Assembly (NCBI RefSeq): GCF_018069625.1
Contig: NZ_CP072941.1
Coordinates: 3,348,001-3,412,000, forward strand
Source of the DNA: Streptomyces yatensis
GTDB lineage: Bacteria; Actinomycetota; Actinomycetes; Streptomycetales; Streptomycetaceae
Direction: 5' to 3'
DNA: 64,000 nt
A program made the position numbers and the translations under genes. Shown here one piece after another: positions 8,949 to 18,650 of this stretch. Numbering within the stretch: the first letter of the stretch is position 1; each line of letters starts with the position of its first letter. Below the pieces are notes generated by a model. That model made no database searches. It had not been told where the DNA came from and was given only the letters and a program-made list of their open reading frames with translations.

Positions 8949-9905
8949 TCAGCGGCTGCCGCCGTGCTCCTCGACGAGTTCACGGGCCCGCTTCACATCG
9001 ACCGCCATGCGCTCCAGCAGCGCCTCGATCGAGTCGAACTTCTCCTGGCCCCGCAGATAGGCCAGGAAGTCGACCTCGACATGGAGTCCGTACAGATCCA
9101 GTCCGACCCGGTCGATCGCATACGCCTCGACGGTCCGCTCGGTCCCGTCGAACTGCGGATTGGTGCCGACCGAGATCGCCGCGGGCATCGCCTCGCCCTG
9201 CGCCGTCAGCCAGCCTGCGTAGACGCCGTCGGCCGGGATCGCGGTGTGCGGCGGGGTCTCCAGGTTGGCGGTCGGGAAGCCCAGCTCACGGCCGCGCTGC
9301 GCACCGCGCACCACCACGCCCTCGACCCGGTGCGGTCGGCCGAGGACCTCCATCGCGCCCGCGACATCGCCCTCGGCGACCAGTCGGCGCACCAGGGTGG
9401 AGGAGAACGGCTCGCCGCCGCCCGCCGCACCGTGCTCGTACAGCTCGATGACCTCGACCTCGTAGTCGTAGGTGGTGCCGAGCTCGCGCAGGAAGGCGAC
9501 GTTCCCGGCGGCCTTGTGGCCGAAGCGGAAGTTGGGGCCCTCCACCACGACCCGTGCGTGCAACTTGTCGACCAGCACCTTCGCGACGAAGTCGGCCGGG
9601 GTGAGCCGGGAGAACTCCGTGGTGAACGGCAGGACCAGGACCGCGTCCACGCCCAGCCCGGCCATCAGCTCCGCGCGCCGCTGATGCGTGGCCAGCAGCG
9701 GCGGATGGCTGCCGGGCCGCACGACCTCGCTCGGATGGGGGTCGAAGGTGACCACGACGGCCGGTACGCCCAGCTCACGCGCCCGTGCCACGGCACGGCC
9801 GATGATCAGCTGGTGCCCTCGGTGCACCCCGTCGTAGGAACCGATGGTGACGACGCTGCGCCCCCAGTCCTCAGGGATGTCCTCCAAGCCACGCCAGCGC
9901 TGCAC
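8949..9905 (-). CDS. ribF: Bifunctional riboflavin kinase / FAD synthetase
   Basis: RibF phosphorylates riboflavin to FMN and adenylylates FMN to FAD in the cytoplasm. The 318 residues match the usual length. The N-terminal nucleotidyltransferase domain shows GSYDGVHRGH (about 22-31) and VVTFDPHPSEV; the C-terminal flavokinase domain shows GRELGFPTANLE and DGVYAGWL, the usual kinase signatures. The GTG start at 9905 follows GAGGAG by a normal spacing. It lies downstream of truB in the same direction but is separated by a strong hairpin, so it probably has its own promoter. Co-location with infB-rbfA-truB is common in bacteria. Confidence 0.95.
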   Translation of the reverse strand: MQRWRGLEDIPEDWGRSVVTIGSYDGVHRGHQLIIGRAVARARELGVPAVVVTFDPHPSEVVRPGSHPPLLATHQRRAELMAGLGVDAVLVLPFTTEFSRLTPADFVAKVLVDKLHARVVVEGPNFRFGHKAAGNVAFLRELGTTYDYEVEVIELYEHGAAGGGEPFSSTLVRRLVAEGDVAGAMEVLGRPHRVEGVVVRGAQRGRELGFPTANLETPPHTAIPADGVYAGWLTAQGEAMPAAISVGTNPQFDGTERTVEAYAIDRVGLDLYGLHVEVDFLAYLRGQEKFDSIEALLERMAVDVKRARELVEEHGGSR

Positions 9906-9997
9906 TTTGCCCGCTCCTCGCCCGAACCTTTGTCTGTCGACTTCGCAGGTCTAAGACTGCCATGTCCCGGTCGCCCGCCTCGCATCGGTGGTCTCCA

Positions 9998-10050
9998 CGA
10001 GCGCCCGGACCGGCCGGAAAGCCACCGTAGGCGGCCGGTCCGGGCGCTCG
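9998..10050 (-). terminator. Hairpin terminator after truB
   Basis: Perfect 19-bp stem (arms 9998-10016 and 10032-10050) with a 15-nt loop, 85 bp downstream of the truB stop. It lies in the 229-bp gap before ribF and probably ends the rbfA-truB transcript. Confidence 0.75.
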
Positions 10051-10134
10051 CAACGCAGCACGGAGTCAGCCACGACACACCGCGGCGCCCTGGCGACGGC
10101 GCGGCCCGACGGCCTCGTACGGGCCCCGACGGCC

Positions 10135-11094
10135 TCATACGAAGACGGCCAGGCTCTTCGCCTTGCCCTTCGACTCCTCCACGAGGGCCAGAAAGCGCCC
10201 CTCCGGCCCGAAGACCGCGACCGGTCCAGGACCCCTCCCTGAACCCGACCCCGACCCCGTCCCCGGCCCCAGCGCCCCCTCCCCCGAGGGCATGTCGATC
10301 CGTACGCCGTTGCCCAGCAGCCGGGCCTGGTGGTCGTCCACGTCCCAGCGCGGGAAGGCGGCGGCCGCCGCCTCGGCGATGGGCATGATCTCCAGCGACT
10401 CCTCCAGGCTCTCCAGCGTCCTGGCCGCCTCCAGCCCGTACAGACCGACCCGGGTCCGCCGCAGGGCCGTCAGATGGCCGCCGACGCCGAGTCCGGCGCC
10501 CAGGTCGCGCGCCAGCGCCCGGATGTAGGTGCCGGAGGAGCACACCACCGTGACGTCCAGGTCGAGGACGGTGGTGCCGTCCTCCGCCTTGGCCTCGCGG
10601 CGGTCGTGGAGGACGAACGAGGAGACGGTCACCGGCCGCGCCGGGATCGCGAACTCCTCGCCCTCCCGCGCCCGTGCGTAGGAGCGCTTGCCGTCGATCT
10701 TGATGGCGCTGACCTTCGAGGGGACCTGCTGGATGTCCCCGGTCAGCTCCTCGATTCCGGCCTCGACGGCGGCCGGGTCGACCCCGGGGGCGCCGTCCGA
10801 TGCGGTGATCTCGCCCTCCGCGTCATCGGTGACCGTGGCCTGGCCGAGCCGGATGGTGGCCCGGTACTCCTTCTCGGTCAGCGCCAGATGGCCCAGCAGC
10901 CGGGTCGCCTTCTCCACGCCGATCACGAGCACGCCCGTGGCCATCGGGTCCAGCGTTCCGGCGTGGCCGACCCGCCGGGTGCCGGCGAAGCGGCGCATCT
11001 TGGCGACGACGTCGTGCGAGGTGAAACCGGCCGGCTTGTCGACGATCACCAGGCCGTCCGGTGCCCCGGAACCGGCCCTGCCCTTGCGCGTCAT
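10135..11094 (-). CDS. truB: tRNA pseudouridine-55 synthase
   Basis: TruB converts U55 of tRNAs to pseudouridine in the T loop. The 319-residue protein shows [11 protein letters not shown] (about 20-30) and the catalytic motif [12 protein letters not shown] with the nucleophilic Asp at residue 49, then [17 protein letters not shown] and [14 protein letters not shown], all characteristic of TruB. The C-terminal part holds a Gly/Ser/Pro-rich insert ([16 protein letters not shown]) at about 277-292, a low-complexity loop absent from compact homologues. The start overlaps the rbfA stop (ATGA), so the two are translationally coupled. Confidence 0.95.
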   Translation of the reverse strand: MTRKGRAGSGAPDGLVIVDKPAGFTSHDVVAKMRRFAGTRRVGHAGTLDPMATGVLVIGVEKATRLLGHLALTEKEYRATIRLGQATVTDDAEGEITASDGAPGVDPAAVEAGIEELTGDIQQVPSKVSAIKIDGKRSYARAREGEEFAIPARPVTVSSFVLHDRREAKAEDGTTVLDLDVTVVCSSGTYIRALARDLGAGLGVGGHLTALRRTRVGLYGLEAARTLESLEESLEIMPIAEAAAAAFPRWDVDDHQARLLGNGVRIDMPSGEGALGPGTGSGSGSGRGPGPVAVFGPEGRFLALVEESKGKAKSLAVFV

Positions 11095-11585
11095 GCGTCC
11101 GGTGAATCCTTGCCGTCGGTACCGGGCTCCTGGCCGTCCGTGCCGGGCTCCTCGTCGTCCTCGTCCTCGCCCGGCTTGCGGTACGGATCGGCGTCGCCGG
11201 CGTAGCTGGCGCCCGAGGACGCCTCGCGCACCTGGGCGTCCGCCTCCCTGGCCTTGGCGAGGAGGTCGTCGATGGTGCGGGCGTTCTCCGGCAGGGCGTC
11301 CGGGACGAACGTCAGGGTCGGGGTGAAGCGCACCCCCGTCTGGCGTCCGACCTCCGACCGCAGCACACCCTTGGCGCTCTCCAGGGCCGCGGCGGAGGCC
11401 GCCCGCTCCTCGTCGTCGCCGAAGACCGTGTAGAAGACGGTCGCCTCCCGCAGATCACCGGTGATCCGGGTGTCGGTGATGGTCACATAGCCCAGCCGCG
11501 GGTCCTTGATCCGCCGCTGCAGAGTCTCCGCGACCACGACCCGGATGCGGTCCGCCAGCTTGCGTGCCCGCGCGGTGTCGCTCAT
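11091..11585 (-). CDS. rbfA: Ribosome-binding factor A
   Basis: RbfA is a KH-fold factor that binds the immature 30S subunit and helps 16S rRNA 5'-end maturation. The 164-residue product shows the N-terminal [20 protein letters not shown] helix, [15 protein letters not shown] and the [17 protein letters not shown] region of the family. Typical homologues are about 120-130 residues; here an acidic Asp/Glu/Gly-rich tail of about 40 residues is added. Its TGA overlaps the truB ATG. It follows the DUF503 gene by 69 nt and probably shares its transcript. Confidence 0.95.
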   Translation of the reverse strand: MSDTARARKLADRIRVVVAETLQRRIKDPRLGYVTITDTRITGDLREATVFYTVFGDDEERAASAAALESAKGVLRSEVGRQTGVRFTPTLTFVPDALPENARTIDDLLAKAREADAQVREASSGASYAGDADPYRKPGEDEDDEEPGTDGQEPGTDGKDSPDA

Positions 11586-11654
11586 GCGTCTTCTTCTCTC
11601 TTCTTCGCGTCAGTCATCGATGGCCGGGGCGGTCTGCCACCGCCGATCCGGCCC

Positions 11655-11951
11655 TCATTCATCATCGCCACCGTGGAACCGCCGTCGCACCGACAACAGC
11701 TCCACCTCCGGCCGCGCCGCCACCAGCCGCTCGCAGCGGTCGAGCACGTCCGTGAGATGGCCCGCGTCCCCGGAGACCATCGCCAGGGCGATCTGGGCCC
11801 TGCGGTAGAGGTCCTGGTCCCCGACCTCCGCCACGCTCACCGCGAATTTGCGGTGCAGCTCGGCGACGATCGGGCGGACGACGGAGCGCTTCTCCTTCAA
11901 CGACCGTACGTCGCCGAGAAGCAGGTCAAAGGACAACGTCCCTACATACAT
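11655..11951 (-). CDS. DUF503 family protein, 98 aa
   Basis: A small protein of the YlxP/DUF503 family, recognised by the N-terminal strand MYVGTLSFDLLLGDVRSLKE followed by KRSVVRPIVAEL and by SVAEVGDQDLYRRAQIALAMV. The family has a ferredoxin-like fold and sits between infB and rbfA in many Gram-positive bacteria; its role is unknown, with a link to ribosome maturation inferred only from that position. The ATG at 11951 was chosen because the conserved N-terminus begins there; the frame stays open upstream but without family similarity. A hairpin lies between infB and this gene. Confidence 0.9.
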   Translation of the reverse strand: MYVGTLSFDLLLGDVRSLKEKRSVVRPIVAELHRKFAVSVAEVGDQDLYRRAQIALAMVSGDAGHLTDVLDRCERLVAARPEVELLSVRRRFHGGDDE

Positions 11952-12018
11952 GCGGTCCGGGTCAAGCCACCCGTGGGGCCTTTGTGAATGCGGGCTTCTG
12001 GCACCGTACACGCAAGGG

Positions 12019-12060
12019 CCGGGGCCGATCGACGGAAATTCCTCCGCCGACCGGCCCCGG
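12019..12060 (-). terminator. Hairpin downstream of infB
   Basis: Arms 12019-12035 and 12044-12060 pair over 17 positions with two mismatches that can form wobble pairs, around an 8-nt loop. It begins 16 bp after the infB stop and probably ends, or attenuates, the nusA-infB transcript before DUF503-rbfA-truB. Confidence 0.7.
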
Positions 12061-12075
12061 TGGGACAGCCGCTTG

Positions 12076-15000
12076 TCAGCCGCGCGGCTTCTCGCGCATC
12101 TCGTACGTCGCGATGACGTCGTCGATCTTGATGTCGTTGTAGCTGCCGAGGTTGATACCGCCCTCGAAGCCTTCCCGAATCTCGGTGACGTCGTCCTTGA
12201 AGCGCCGCAGACCCTCGATGTTGAGGTTCTCCGCGATGACCTTGCCGTCGCGGACCAGGCGGGCCTTGGTGTTCCGCTTGACCTCGCCGGAGCGGATGAG
12301 CACACCGGCGATGTTGCCCAGCTTGGACGAGCGGAAGATCTCGCGGATCTCCGCCGTACCGAGCTCGACCTCTTCGTACTCCGGCTTGAGCATGCCCTTC
12401 AGGGCCGCCTCGATCTCCTCGATCACCTGGTAGATGACCGAGTAGTACCGGACGTCCACGCCCTCGCGCTCGGCCATCTGCGTGGCACGCCCGTCGGCGC
12501 GCACGTTGAAGCCGATGACGATGGCGTCGGAGCCGGTCGCCAGGTCGATGTCGGTCTCGGTGACCGCACCCACACCGCGGTGCAGGACGCGCAGGTCGAC
12601 CTCTTCGCCGACGTCGAGCTGGAGCAGCGAGGACTCGAGGGCCTCCACCGAACCGGACGCGTCGCCCTTGATGATGAGGTTGAGCTGCTGGACCTGACCG
12701 GCCTTGAGCACCTTGTCCAGGTCCTCCAGGGAGACCCGGCGGGTGCGCTTGGCGAACGCCGCGTTCCGCTCGCGGGCGGCACGCTTCTCGGCGATCTGGC
12801 GGGCGGTGCGGTCCTCGTCGACGACGAGGAAGTTGTCGCCCGCGCCGGGCACGTTGGTCAGACCGAGGACCAGGACCGGGGTCGCCGGGCCGGCCTCCTC
12901 CAGCGCGTTCCCGTTGTCGTCGAGCATCGCCCGGACACGGCCGTAGGCGTCGCCCGCGACCATCGTGTCGCCGACCCGCAGGGTGCCGCGCTGGACCAGC
13001 ACGGTGGCCACGGCGCCGCGGCCGCGGTCCAGGTGCGCCTCGATCGCGATGCCCTGCGCGTCCTGCTCCGCGTTGGCGCGCAGGTCGAGCGAGGCGTCCG
13101 CGGTCAGGACGACGGCCTCCAGCAGGTTGTCGATGTGCAGCCCCTGCTTGGCGGAGATGTCGACGAACATGGTGTCGCCGCCGTACTCCTCGGCCACCAG
13201 GCCGTACTCGGTCAGCTGACCGCGCACCTTGGTCGGGTCCGCGCCCTCGACGTCGATCTTGTTGACCGCGACCACGATCGGCACATCGGCCGCCTTGGCG
13301 TGGTTCAGCGCCTCGATCGTCTGGGGCATCACACCGTCGTTGGCCGCCACCACGAGGATCGCGATGTCGGTCGACTTGGCACCACGGGCACGCATGGCGG
13401 TGAACGCCTCGTGACCCGGGGTGTCGATGAAGGTGATCCTGCGCTCTTCGTCGTTGACCTCGGTCGAGACCTGGTAGGCACCGATGTGCTGGGTGATGCC
13501 GCCGGCCTCGCCCGCGATGACGTTGGTCTTGCGGATCGCGTCCAGCAGTCGCGTCTTACCGTGGTCGACGTGACCCATGACGGTCACCACCGGCGGACGC
13601 GCGACGAGCATCTCCTCGCCGCCCTCGTTCTCGCCGAACTCGATGTCGAAGGACTCGAGAAGCTCGCGGTCCTCCTCCTCCGGGCTGACGATCTCGACGT
13701 TGTAGTTCATCTCGTCGGCGAGGAGCTGCAGCGTCTCGTCGGAGACGGACTGCGTCGCGGTGACCATCTCGCCCAGGTTGAACATCACCTGGACCAGGGA
13801 CGCCGGGTTGGCGTTGATCTTCTCCGCGAAGTCGGTGAGCGAGGCACCCCGCGACAGCCGGACCGTCTGGCCGTTGCCGCGCGGCAGCATCACACCGCCG
13901 ATGGACGGGGCCTGCATGGCCTCGTACTCCTGGCGCCTCTGCCGCTTCGACTTACGGCCACGACGCGCCGGACCGCCGGGACGGCCGAACGCACCCTGCG
14001 TGCCACCACGGCCACCGGGACCGCCGGGACGACCGCCGAAGCCGGGACGGCCACCGCCGCCACCGAAGCCGCCGCCACCGCCGGGACCGCCCGGACGACC
14101 GGCGAAACCGCCGCCGCCACCGGGACGACCGCCGCCGCCACCGCCGGGACGACCGGCGAAGCCGCCGCCGCCACCGGGACGACCGCCGCCGGCACCGCCG
14201 GGACGACCGCCGCCGCCGGGACCACGACCGCCGCCGCCACCGGGGCCCGGACGCGGGCCGGCAGCCGGACGCTGCGGCATCATGCCCGGGTTCGGGCGAG
14301 CGCCGCCGGGGCCCGGACGCGGGCCGCCGCCCTGGGCGCCCTGCGGACGGGGCATCTGTCCCGGAGTGGGACGGGGACCGCCGGGACCGCCCTGGCCACG
14401 GCCGGGACCGCCCTGGCCGCCGCCCTGCGGACGCGGGCCGCCGCCGGGCTGGCCGCCGGGGCGCGGGGCGCCGCCGGGACGGGGCGCCTGCGGGCGCGCC
14501 ATACCGGTGGAGCCACCGGAGGTGAAGGGGTTGTTACCGGGACGGGGACCGGCCGGACGGGGACCGCCCGGACGCGGGCGCTCCTGGCCCGGACGCGGGC
14601 CACCACGGCCACCCTGACCGCCCTGGCCCTGGCCACCCTGACCCTGGCCGCCCTGGCCCTGGCCCGGGGCACCCGGACGGGCGCCGGGGCGCGGACCGGG
14701 CGTGGCACCCGGCTTGGCGGGCGCGCCCGGCTTGGCCGCGGCGGGCTTGGGGCTCGGGGCCGCCGGCGGCGCGGTGAACTCGGGCTGCGCCGGAGCCGCC
14801 GGCGCGGGGCCCGGCTTGGGGCCGCGGGCAGCGGGCGCGGGACGCGGGCCCGGCGTGGGCGCCGCACCCGGAGTGGGCGCCGCACCGGGGGTGCCGCGCT
14901 GGCCCTCGGCAGCCGGCTTGGGGCCGGGCGCCGTCGGGGGCTTGGGGGCGGCCGGACGAGCCGCGGCCGCCGGACCGGGGGTCGGCGGCTTGGGCGTCGC

Positions 15001-15204
15001 CTTGCGCGGCGCCGAAGGCTTACCGGCGGCACGGCCGGAGCCGTTGCCACCCTGGAATGCGTCAGTCAACTTGCGCACAACCGGCGCCTCGATCGTCGAG
15101 GACGCCGAACGTACAAATTCACCGAGTTCTTGGAGCTTGGCCATGACGACCTTGCTCTCAACTCCGAACTCCTTGGCGAGTTCGTATACCCGGACCTTAG
15201 CCAC
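12076..15204 (-). CDS. infB: Translation initiation factor IF-2
   Basis: IF-2 is the GTPase that delivers fMet-tRNA to the 30S subunit and promotes subunit joining. The 1042-residue protein starts with the IF2_N helix motif ([14 protein letters not shown]), then a very long Pro/Gly/Ala/Arg low-complexity region (about 60-420), a second IF2_N-like region, the G domain with GHVDHGKT at 544-551, DTPGHEAF and NKID, and domains II-IV to the C-terminus. Actinobacterial IF-2 is known for such a long N-terminal extension. GTG 15204 has AAAGGAG upstream. It lies 158 nt after ylxR. Confidence 0.97.
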   Translation of the reverse strand: MAKVRVYELAKEFGVESKVVMAKLQELGEFVRSASSTIEAPVVRKLTDAFQGGNGSGRAAGKPSAPRKATPKPPTPGPAAAARPAAPKPPTAPGPKPAAEGQRGTPGAAPTPGAAPTPGPRPAPAARGPKPGPAPAAPAQPEFTAPPAAPSPKPAAAKPGAPAKPGATPGPRPGARPGAPGQGQGGQGQGGQGQGGQGGRGGPRPGQERPRPGGPRPAGPRPGNNPFTSGGSTGMARPQAPRPGGAPRPGGQPGGGPRPQGGGQGGPGRGQGGPGGPRPTPGQMPRPQGAQGGGPRPGPGGARPNPGMMPQRPAAGPRPGPGGGGGRGPGGGGRPGGAGGGRPGGGGGFAGRPGGGGGGRPGGGGGFAGRPGGPGGGGGFGGGGGRPGFGGRPGGPGGRGGTQGAFGRPGGPARRGRKSKRQRRQEYEAMQAPSIGGVMLPRGNGQTVRLSRGASLTDFAEKINANPASLVQVMFNLGEMVTATQSVSDETLQLLADEMNYNVEIVSPEEEDRELLESFDIEFGENEGGEEMLVARPPVVTVMGHVDHGKTRLLDAIRKTNVIAGEAGGITQHIGAYQVSTEVNDEERRITFIDTPGHEAFTAMRARGAKSTDIAILVVAANDGVMPQTIEALNHAKAADVPIVVAVNKIDVEGADPTKVRGQLTEYGLVAEEYGGDTMFVDISAKQGLHIDNLLEAVVLTADASLDLRANAEQDAQGIAIEAHLDRGRGAVATVLVQRGTLRVGDTMVAGDAYGRVRAMLDDNGNALEEAGPATPVLVLGLTNVPGAGDNFLVVDEDRTARQIAEKRAARERNAAFAKRTRRVSLEDLDKVLKAGQVQQLNLIIKGDASGSVEALESSLLQLDVGEEVDLRVLHRGVGAVTETDIDLATGSDAIVIGFNVRADGRATQMAEREGVDVRYYSVIYQVIEEIEAALKGMLKPEYEEVELGTAEIREIFRSSKLGNIAGVLIRSGEVKRNTKARLVRDGKVIAENLNIEGLRRFKDDVTEIREGFEGGINLGSYNDIKIDDVIATYEMREKPRG

Positions 15205-15362
15205 TTCGCTCCTTTTAGGTCCGGGTTGTCGCCGGACCGTCGCTACTTCATGGGCGTACTCATCGCGTACTCATCGAGTGCTCATCGCAATCTCGACCTA
15301 CTTCCGACTCGCGAGGTACCTGACCGCACGGTGTCCCGTGCCGTTCTCTTCCAACTACTCAC

Positions 15363-15650
15363 TCAGGGTGTCGCCTGCTCACCCTTCTCGACAAACCGGC
15401 GCAGCGCCGTGGTGTCGAGCGCCCCCGGCCCCCTGAAGGCCCGGGAAAAGGCCCGGCGGCGAACCGCCAGGTCAAGGCAGACCCGTGTGGGGTGAACATA
15501 AGCACCCCGACCGGGGAGCGTACCGCGCCGGTCGGGGACACAAACACCCTCGACCAGCACGATGCGCAGCAGATCGTTCTTGGCCGCCCGATCCCGGCAT
15601 CCCACACAGGTTCGCTCAGGGCAGGCACCAGCGCGCGTGCGGCCAGACAC
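15363..15650 (-). CDS. ylxR: YlxR family RNA-binding protein (DUF448)
   Basis: A 95-residue basic protein with the family signature PERTCVGCRDR near the N-terminus and RGAYVHPTRVCLDLAVRR in the middle. YlxR proteins are small RNA-binding proteins encoded between nusA and infB; a member in Firmicutes was reported to modulate RNase P. The frame has GTG at 15650 as its most upstream reasonable start, with GGGGAGG about 13 nt before it. It follows nusA by 97 nt, a gap that carries a perfect 30-bp palindrome. Confidence 0.9.
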   Translation of the reverse strand: MSGRTRAGACPERTCVGCRDRAAKNDLLRIVLVEGVCVPDRRGTLPGRGAYVHPTRVCLDLAVRRRAFSRAFRGPGALDTTALRRFVEKGEQATP

Positions 15651-15716
15651 TGCTTAAGTCTACCTCCCCATACCGACCTCACCCCTTGGGGGGAGTGATC
15701 GAATCGTCACTCGATT

Positions 15717-15746
15717 TCAGGCCGGATCCCGCGGGATCCGGCCTGA
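15717..15746. terminator. Perfect 30-bp palindrome after nusA
   Basis: Positions 15717-15746 are completely self-complementary (TCAGGCCGGATCCCG and its reverse complement with no spacer). It begins one base after the nusA stop codon and lies between nusA and ylxR-infB. As RNA it would give a 13-bp stem with a tight 4-nt loop. Since the downstream genes are also essential, it may act as an attenuator or processing site rather than a full stop. Confidence 0.6.
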
Positions 15747-15747
15747 A

Positions 15748-16740
15748 TCAGCCTTGATCACCCGACTGCTCGGTGTCCGGCCGGATGTCGATCCGCCAGC
15801 CGGTCAGCCGGGCCGCCAGCCGGGCGTTCTGCCCCTCCTTGCCGATGGCCAGGGACAGCTGGTAGTCGGGCACGGTGACCCGGGCCGAGCGGGCGGCCAG
15901 ATCGACGACCTCGACCTTGCTCACCCGTGCGGGTGACAGCGCGTTCGCCACCAGCTCGGCGGGGTCGTCCGACCAGTCGACGATGTCGATCTTCTCGCCG
16001 TGCAGTTCGGCCATCACGCTGCGCACCCGGCCGCCCATCGGGCCGATGCACGCGCCCTTGGCGTTCAGCCCCGAACGAGTGGACCGGACCGCGATCTTGG
16101 TGCGGTGGCCCGCCTCACGGGCGATCGCGGCGATCTCCACCGAACCGTCCGCGATCTCCGGCACCTCGAGTGCGAAGAGCTTCTTGACCAGATTGGGATG
16201 CGTACGCGAAAGAGTCACCGACGGACCGCGCACGCCCTTGACGACTCGTACGACGTACGTACGCAGCCGGGTGCCGTGCGCGTAGTCCTCGCCCGGGACC
16301 TGCTCCTGCACCGGCAGGATCGCCTCGAGCCGGCCGATGTCCACCAGCACGTTCTTCGGGTCCTTGCCCTGCTGGACGACGCCGGCGACGACATCGCCCT
16401 CCCGTCCCGCGTACTCGCCGAAGGTGATCTCCTCCTCGGCGTCCCGCAGCCGCTGCAGGATGACCTGCTTCGCGGTCGTCGCGGCGATCCGGCCGAAGCC
16501 GGAGGGGGTGTCGTCGAACTCGCGGGGCTCCTGGCCCTCCGTCAGGTCCTCGGCGTCCTCGCGGGCCCATACGGTCACATGGCCGGTGTCCCGGTTCAGC
16601 TCCACCCGGGCGCGGCGACGGCTTCCGTCGGTGCGGTGGTAGGCGATGAGGAGCGCCGATTCGATCGCCTCGACCAGCAGGTCGAAGGAGATCTCCTTCT
16701 CTCGCACCAGACCCCGCAGGGCACTCATGTCGATGTCCAC
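15748..16740 (-). CDS. nusA: Transcription termination/antitermination factor NusA
   Basis: NusA binds RNA polymerase and nascent RNA to modulate pausing, termination and antitermination. The 330 residues comprise the N-terminal RNAP-binding domain ([20 protein letters not shown] region), an S1 domain (about 130-200) and two KH domains (for example [20 protein letters not shown] and [20 protein letters not shown]). It is short because actinobacterial NusA lacks the C-terminal acidic repeats of E. coli. The GTG at 16740 has GGAGG 8 nt upstream and starts 2 nt after the rimP stop, so the pair is an operon. Confidence 0.96.
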   Translation of the reverse strand: MDIDMSALRGLVREKEISFDLLVEAIESALLIAYHRTDGSRRRARVELNRDTGHVTVWAREDAEDLTEGQEPREFDDTPSGFGRIAATTAKQVILQRLRDAEEEITFGEYAGREGDVVAGVVQQGKDPKNVLVDIGRLEAILPVQEQVPGEDYAHGTRLRTYVVRVVKGVRGPSVTLSRTHPNLVKKLFALEVPEIADGSVEIAAIAREAGHRTKIAVRSTRSGLNAKGACIGPMGGRVRSVMAELHGEKIDIVDWSDDPAELVANALSPARVSKVEVVDLAARSARVTVPDYQLSLAIGKEGQNARLAARLTGWRIDIRPDTEQSGDQG

Positions 16741-16742
16741 GG

Positions 16743-17267
16743 CTACGCCTCCTCTTTGCTCTCGTCGTCCTCGCCCGCGGCCTTGTCCTCGGGCTTGCGG
16801 TTGAACTCGATCTCCACCCGGGCCTTGGAGATCTCCTCGAAGGCAAGCCGTCTGGCGGTGGGCTTGCGCCCCTTCACACCGGGGACCTCCAGATCGAGCC
16901 CCTCGTCGTCCACCGAGACGATCCGGGCGACCAGCTCGCCGTCGTCGGTGAGCCGCGCTCGCATGAGGCGGCCGGTGGCGCGGCGGTAGTGGCGCGGCTC
17001 GGTCAGGGGGCGCTCGGCGCCGGGAGAGGTGACCTCGAGGACATACGGAACCTGGCCCATCGCGTCCGTGTCGTCGAGGGTCTTGGAGATGTCCCGGCTC
17101 AGCTCCGCACACGTGTCCAGCTGGACACCGTCGTCGGAATCCACGACCACTCTCAGCACACGCCGCCGCCCAGCCGGTGTCACCTCGACCTCTTCCAGAT
17201 CCAGGTCTCGCGCGCTGACGAGCGGTTCCAGCAGTCCGCGCAGCCTCTCGCTCTGGGTCGTGCTCAT
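16743..17267 (-). CDS. rimP: Ribosome maturation factor RimP
   Basis: RimP binds the 30S precursor and is needed for efficient subunit assembly. The 174-residue product has the N-terminal domain with [27 protein letters not shown] and the motif [14 protein letters not shown], then [25 protein letters not shown], the clearest RimP signature. An acidic Lys/Glu/Asp tail ends the protein. The ATG at 17267 follows GAGGAG. It is the first gene of the rimP-nusA-ylxR-infB run and is divergent from the lipoprotein gene at 17453, so the 185-bp gap between them carries the operon promoter. Confidence 0.95.
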   Translation of the reverse strand: MSTTQSERLRGLLEPLVSARDLDLEEVEVTPAGRRRVLRVVVDSDDGVQLDTCAELSRDISKTLDDTDAMGQVPYVLEVTSPGAERPLTEPRHYRRATGRLMRARLTDDGELVARIVSVDDEGLDLEVPGVKGRKPTARRLAFEEISKARVEIEFNRKPEDKAAGEDDESKEEA

Positions 17268-17452
17268 CCGGGTGACTCCTCGGCCGCGTGTGCTGTTGTG
17301 GGAAGGTCGCGTGTCAGGTCAAAGCCTATCTGTTCCGGCGGCGGGCTGACGATTCGGTGGCCGCTGCCGGGCAGACGGGCTCGGCGCGGGTACGCTCGCC
17401 TGCTGTGATCACTACCGGCGGCCGGGAGCGGCCGCAGCCCGGAAAGAGGAAC

Positions 17453-18064
17453 GTGTCGATCACGACTCCCCCACCTCCTCCGACACCCGCCTCCGACGCG
17501 AGGTCCGCGGCCTTCCCGGCGTCCGCCGAGTCCTCAGCGCGCGACGCCGCGGTGCCCCGGCGGCGGAGTCTGCTGCTGGGCGGCGGAGCGCTGGGGGCGG
17601 TCGCGCTGCTGAGCGGCTGTTCCGACGATGCCGAGCCCCGGCGCGACACGGGTGGCGAGGCGGCCGTCGCCCTGCTGCGGGCGCGGGGCGCACGGGACTC
17701 CACCGCACTCCTCGCGCGCTACGACGCGACCGTGGACGCCCATCCCGACCTCGCGGAGCGGCTGGCGCCGCTGCGGGAGGAGACGGCCCGGCACGCCGCG
17801 GTCTTCACCACCAAGGACCGGTCCGCCTCCCCCTCCGCGACCGCGTCGCGCTCGCCCTCCGCGGGCGGGCAGCGGGTGCCGAAGGTGCCCGAGGACGAGA
17901 AACAGGCCCTCTCCGCCCTCGCCCAGGCCGAGCGCCGGACCGCCGACACCCGCACCGCGGCGCTCGCCACCGCGCCGCCCGAGCTGGCCCGGCTGCTGGC
18001 CTCCGTCGCGGCCTGCGGCGCCGCCCACGTGTATCTCCTCACGCAGCGCGGCACGGATTCGTGA
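17453..18064 (+). CDS. Tat-type lipoprotein, ferritin-like helical domain suspected
   Basis: A 203-residue exported lipoprotein. Residues 36-38 are a three-arginine run followed by SLLLGGG, a hydrophobic stretch and the lipobox LLSGC with the lipidated Cys at 56, so export by Tat and lipid anchoring is likely. The mature part is Ala/Glu/Arg-rich and helical, with a Ser/Pro-rich disordered insert near 125-145. No enzyme motif is evident. The GTG at 17453 was chosen because it follows gaaagagga and gives a compact signal peptide; the frame is open further upstream. The next gene encodes a DUF4439 ferritin-like protein, and the helical content suggests a distant relative. Confidence 0.7.
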   Translation: MSITTPPPPPTPASDARSAAFPASAESSARDAAVPRRRSLLLGGGALGAVALLSGCSDDAEPRRDTGGEAAVALLRARGARDSTALLARYDATVDAHPDLAERLAPLREETARHAAVFTTKDRSASPSATASRSPSAGGQRVPKVPEDEKQALSALAQAERRTADTRTAALATAPPELARLLASVAACGAAHVYLLTQRGTDS

Positions 18065-18097
18065 TCACGCTCGGGACCACCGGGAAGGGGTACTGAC

Positions 18098-18601
18098 ATG
18101 GCCTCTCGAGCAGGCCGATCGGCCGTCGGCGAGCGTGCCGCGGCACTCCGGGCCGCACAGGCGGCGCTCGCCGCCGAACACGCCGCGGTGTACGGCTACG
18201 GCGTCGTCGGCGGGCGGATCGGCGACGACCGGCTCGCGGAGGCGCGCGAAGGCTACGCCGCGCACCGCGCGCGCCGGGACGGCCTCACCCGCACCGTGCG
18301 CGACCTCGGCGGCAGCCCCGAGGCCGCGGCGCCCGCCTACGCCCTGCCCTTCGCGGTGCCGGACGCGCCCGCCGCGGTGCGGCTCGCGGCCGAGCTGGAG
18401 AACCGGGTCGCCGCCGTCTACGCCGACCTCGTCCGGGCCTCGACCGGGTCCCTGCGCCGCCAGGCCGCGGGCGCGCTGCGGGAGGCGGCGGTCCGGGCGG
18501 TGCGCTGGCGGGGCGGCGGCGTAGCCTTCCCTGGACTCACCGAACGCGCCGCACCGGCCACTCCGTCGGCGTCGCCCAGCGGTGGCGCGGACGGGGTGTG
18601 A
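18098..18601 (+). CDS. DUF4439 ferritin-like domain protein
   Basis: A 167-residue Ala-rich all-helical protein resembling DUF4439, a ferritin-like four-helix family of actinobacteria. Visible helices include LRAAQAALAAEHAAVYGYG (about 17-35), an Arg-rich second helix with AAHRARRDGL, and RLAAELENRVAAVYADLV (about 91-108). The metal ligands of true ferritins (paired ExxH motifs) are not complete, so iron storage should not be assumed. A Pro/Ser tail ends the protein. It lies 33 nt after the lipoprotein gene and 49 nt before the kinase-like gene, all on the plus strand, so a three-gene operon is likely. Confidence 0.75.
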   Translation: MASRAGRSAVGERAAALRAAQAALAAEHAAVYGYGVVGGRIGDDRLAEAREGYAAHRARRDGLTRTVRDLGGSPEAAAPAYALPFAVPDAPAAVRLAAELENRVAAVYADLVRASTGSLRRQAAGALREAAVRAVRWRGGGVAFPGLTERAAPATPSASPSGGADGV

Positions 18602-18650
18602 GACCGATGGGGTCTGTGAACTCATTGATGGTGGAGGGGACAGCTCAGGA

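Noticed and set aside
14000..14720. Dense short G/C repeats that look like a tandem DNA repeat
   Set aside because: They encode the Gly/Pro/Arg-rich linker of IF-2 in frame; the periodicity is that of codons for PGG/GRP, so it is protein low complexity, not a separate repeat element.
11848..15495. A 1215-codon plus-strand frame opposite infB
   Set aside because: Its codon pattern and composition (long Ala/Thr/Gly runs) are the antisense image of the IF-2 low-complexity region; it has no family similarity, while infB on the other strand is unmistakable.
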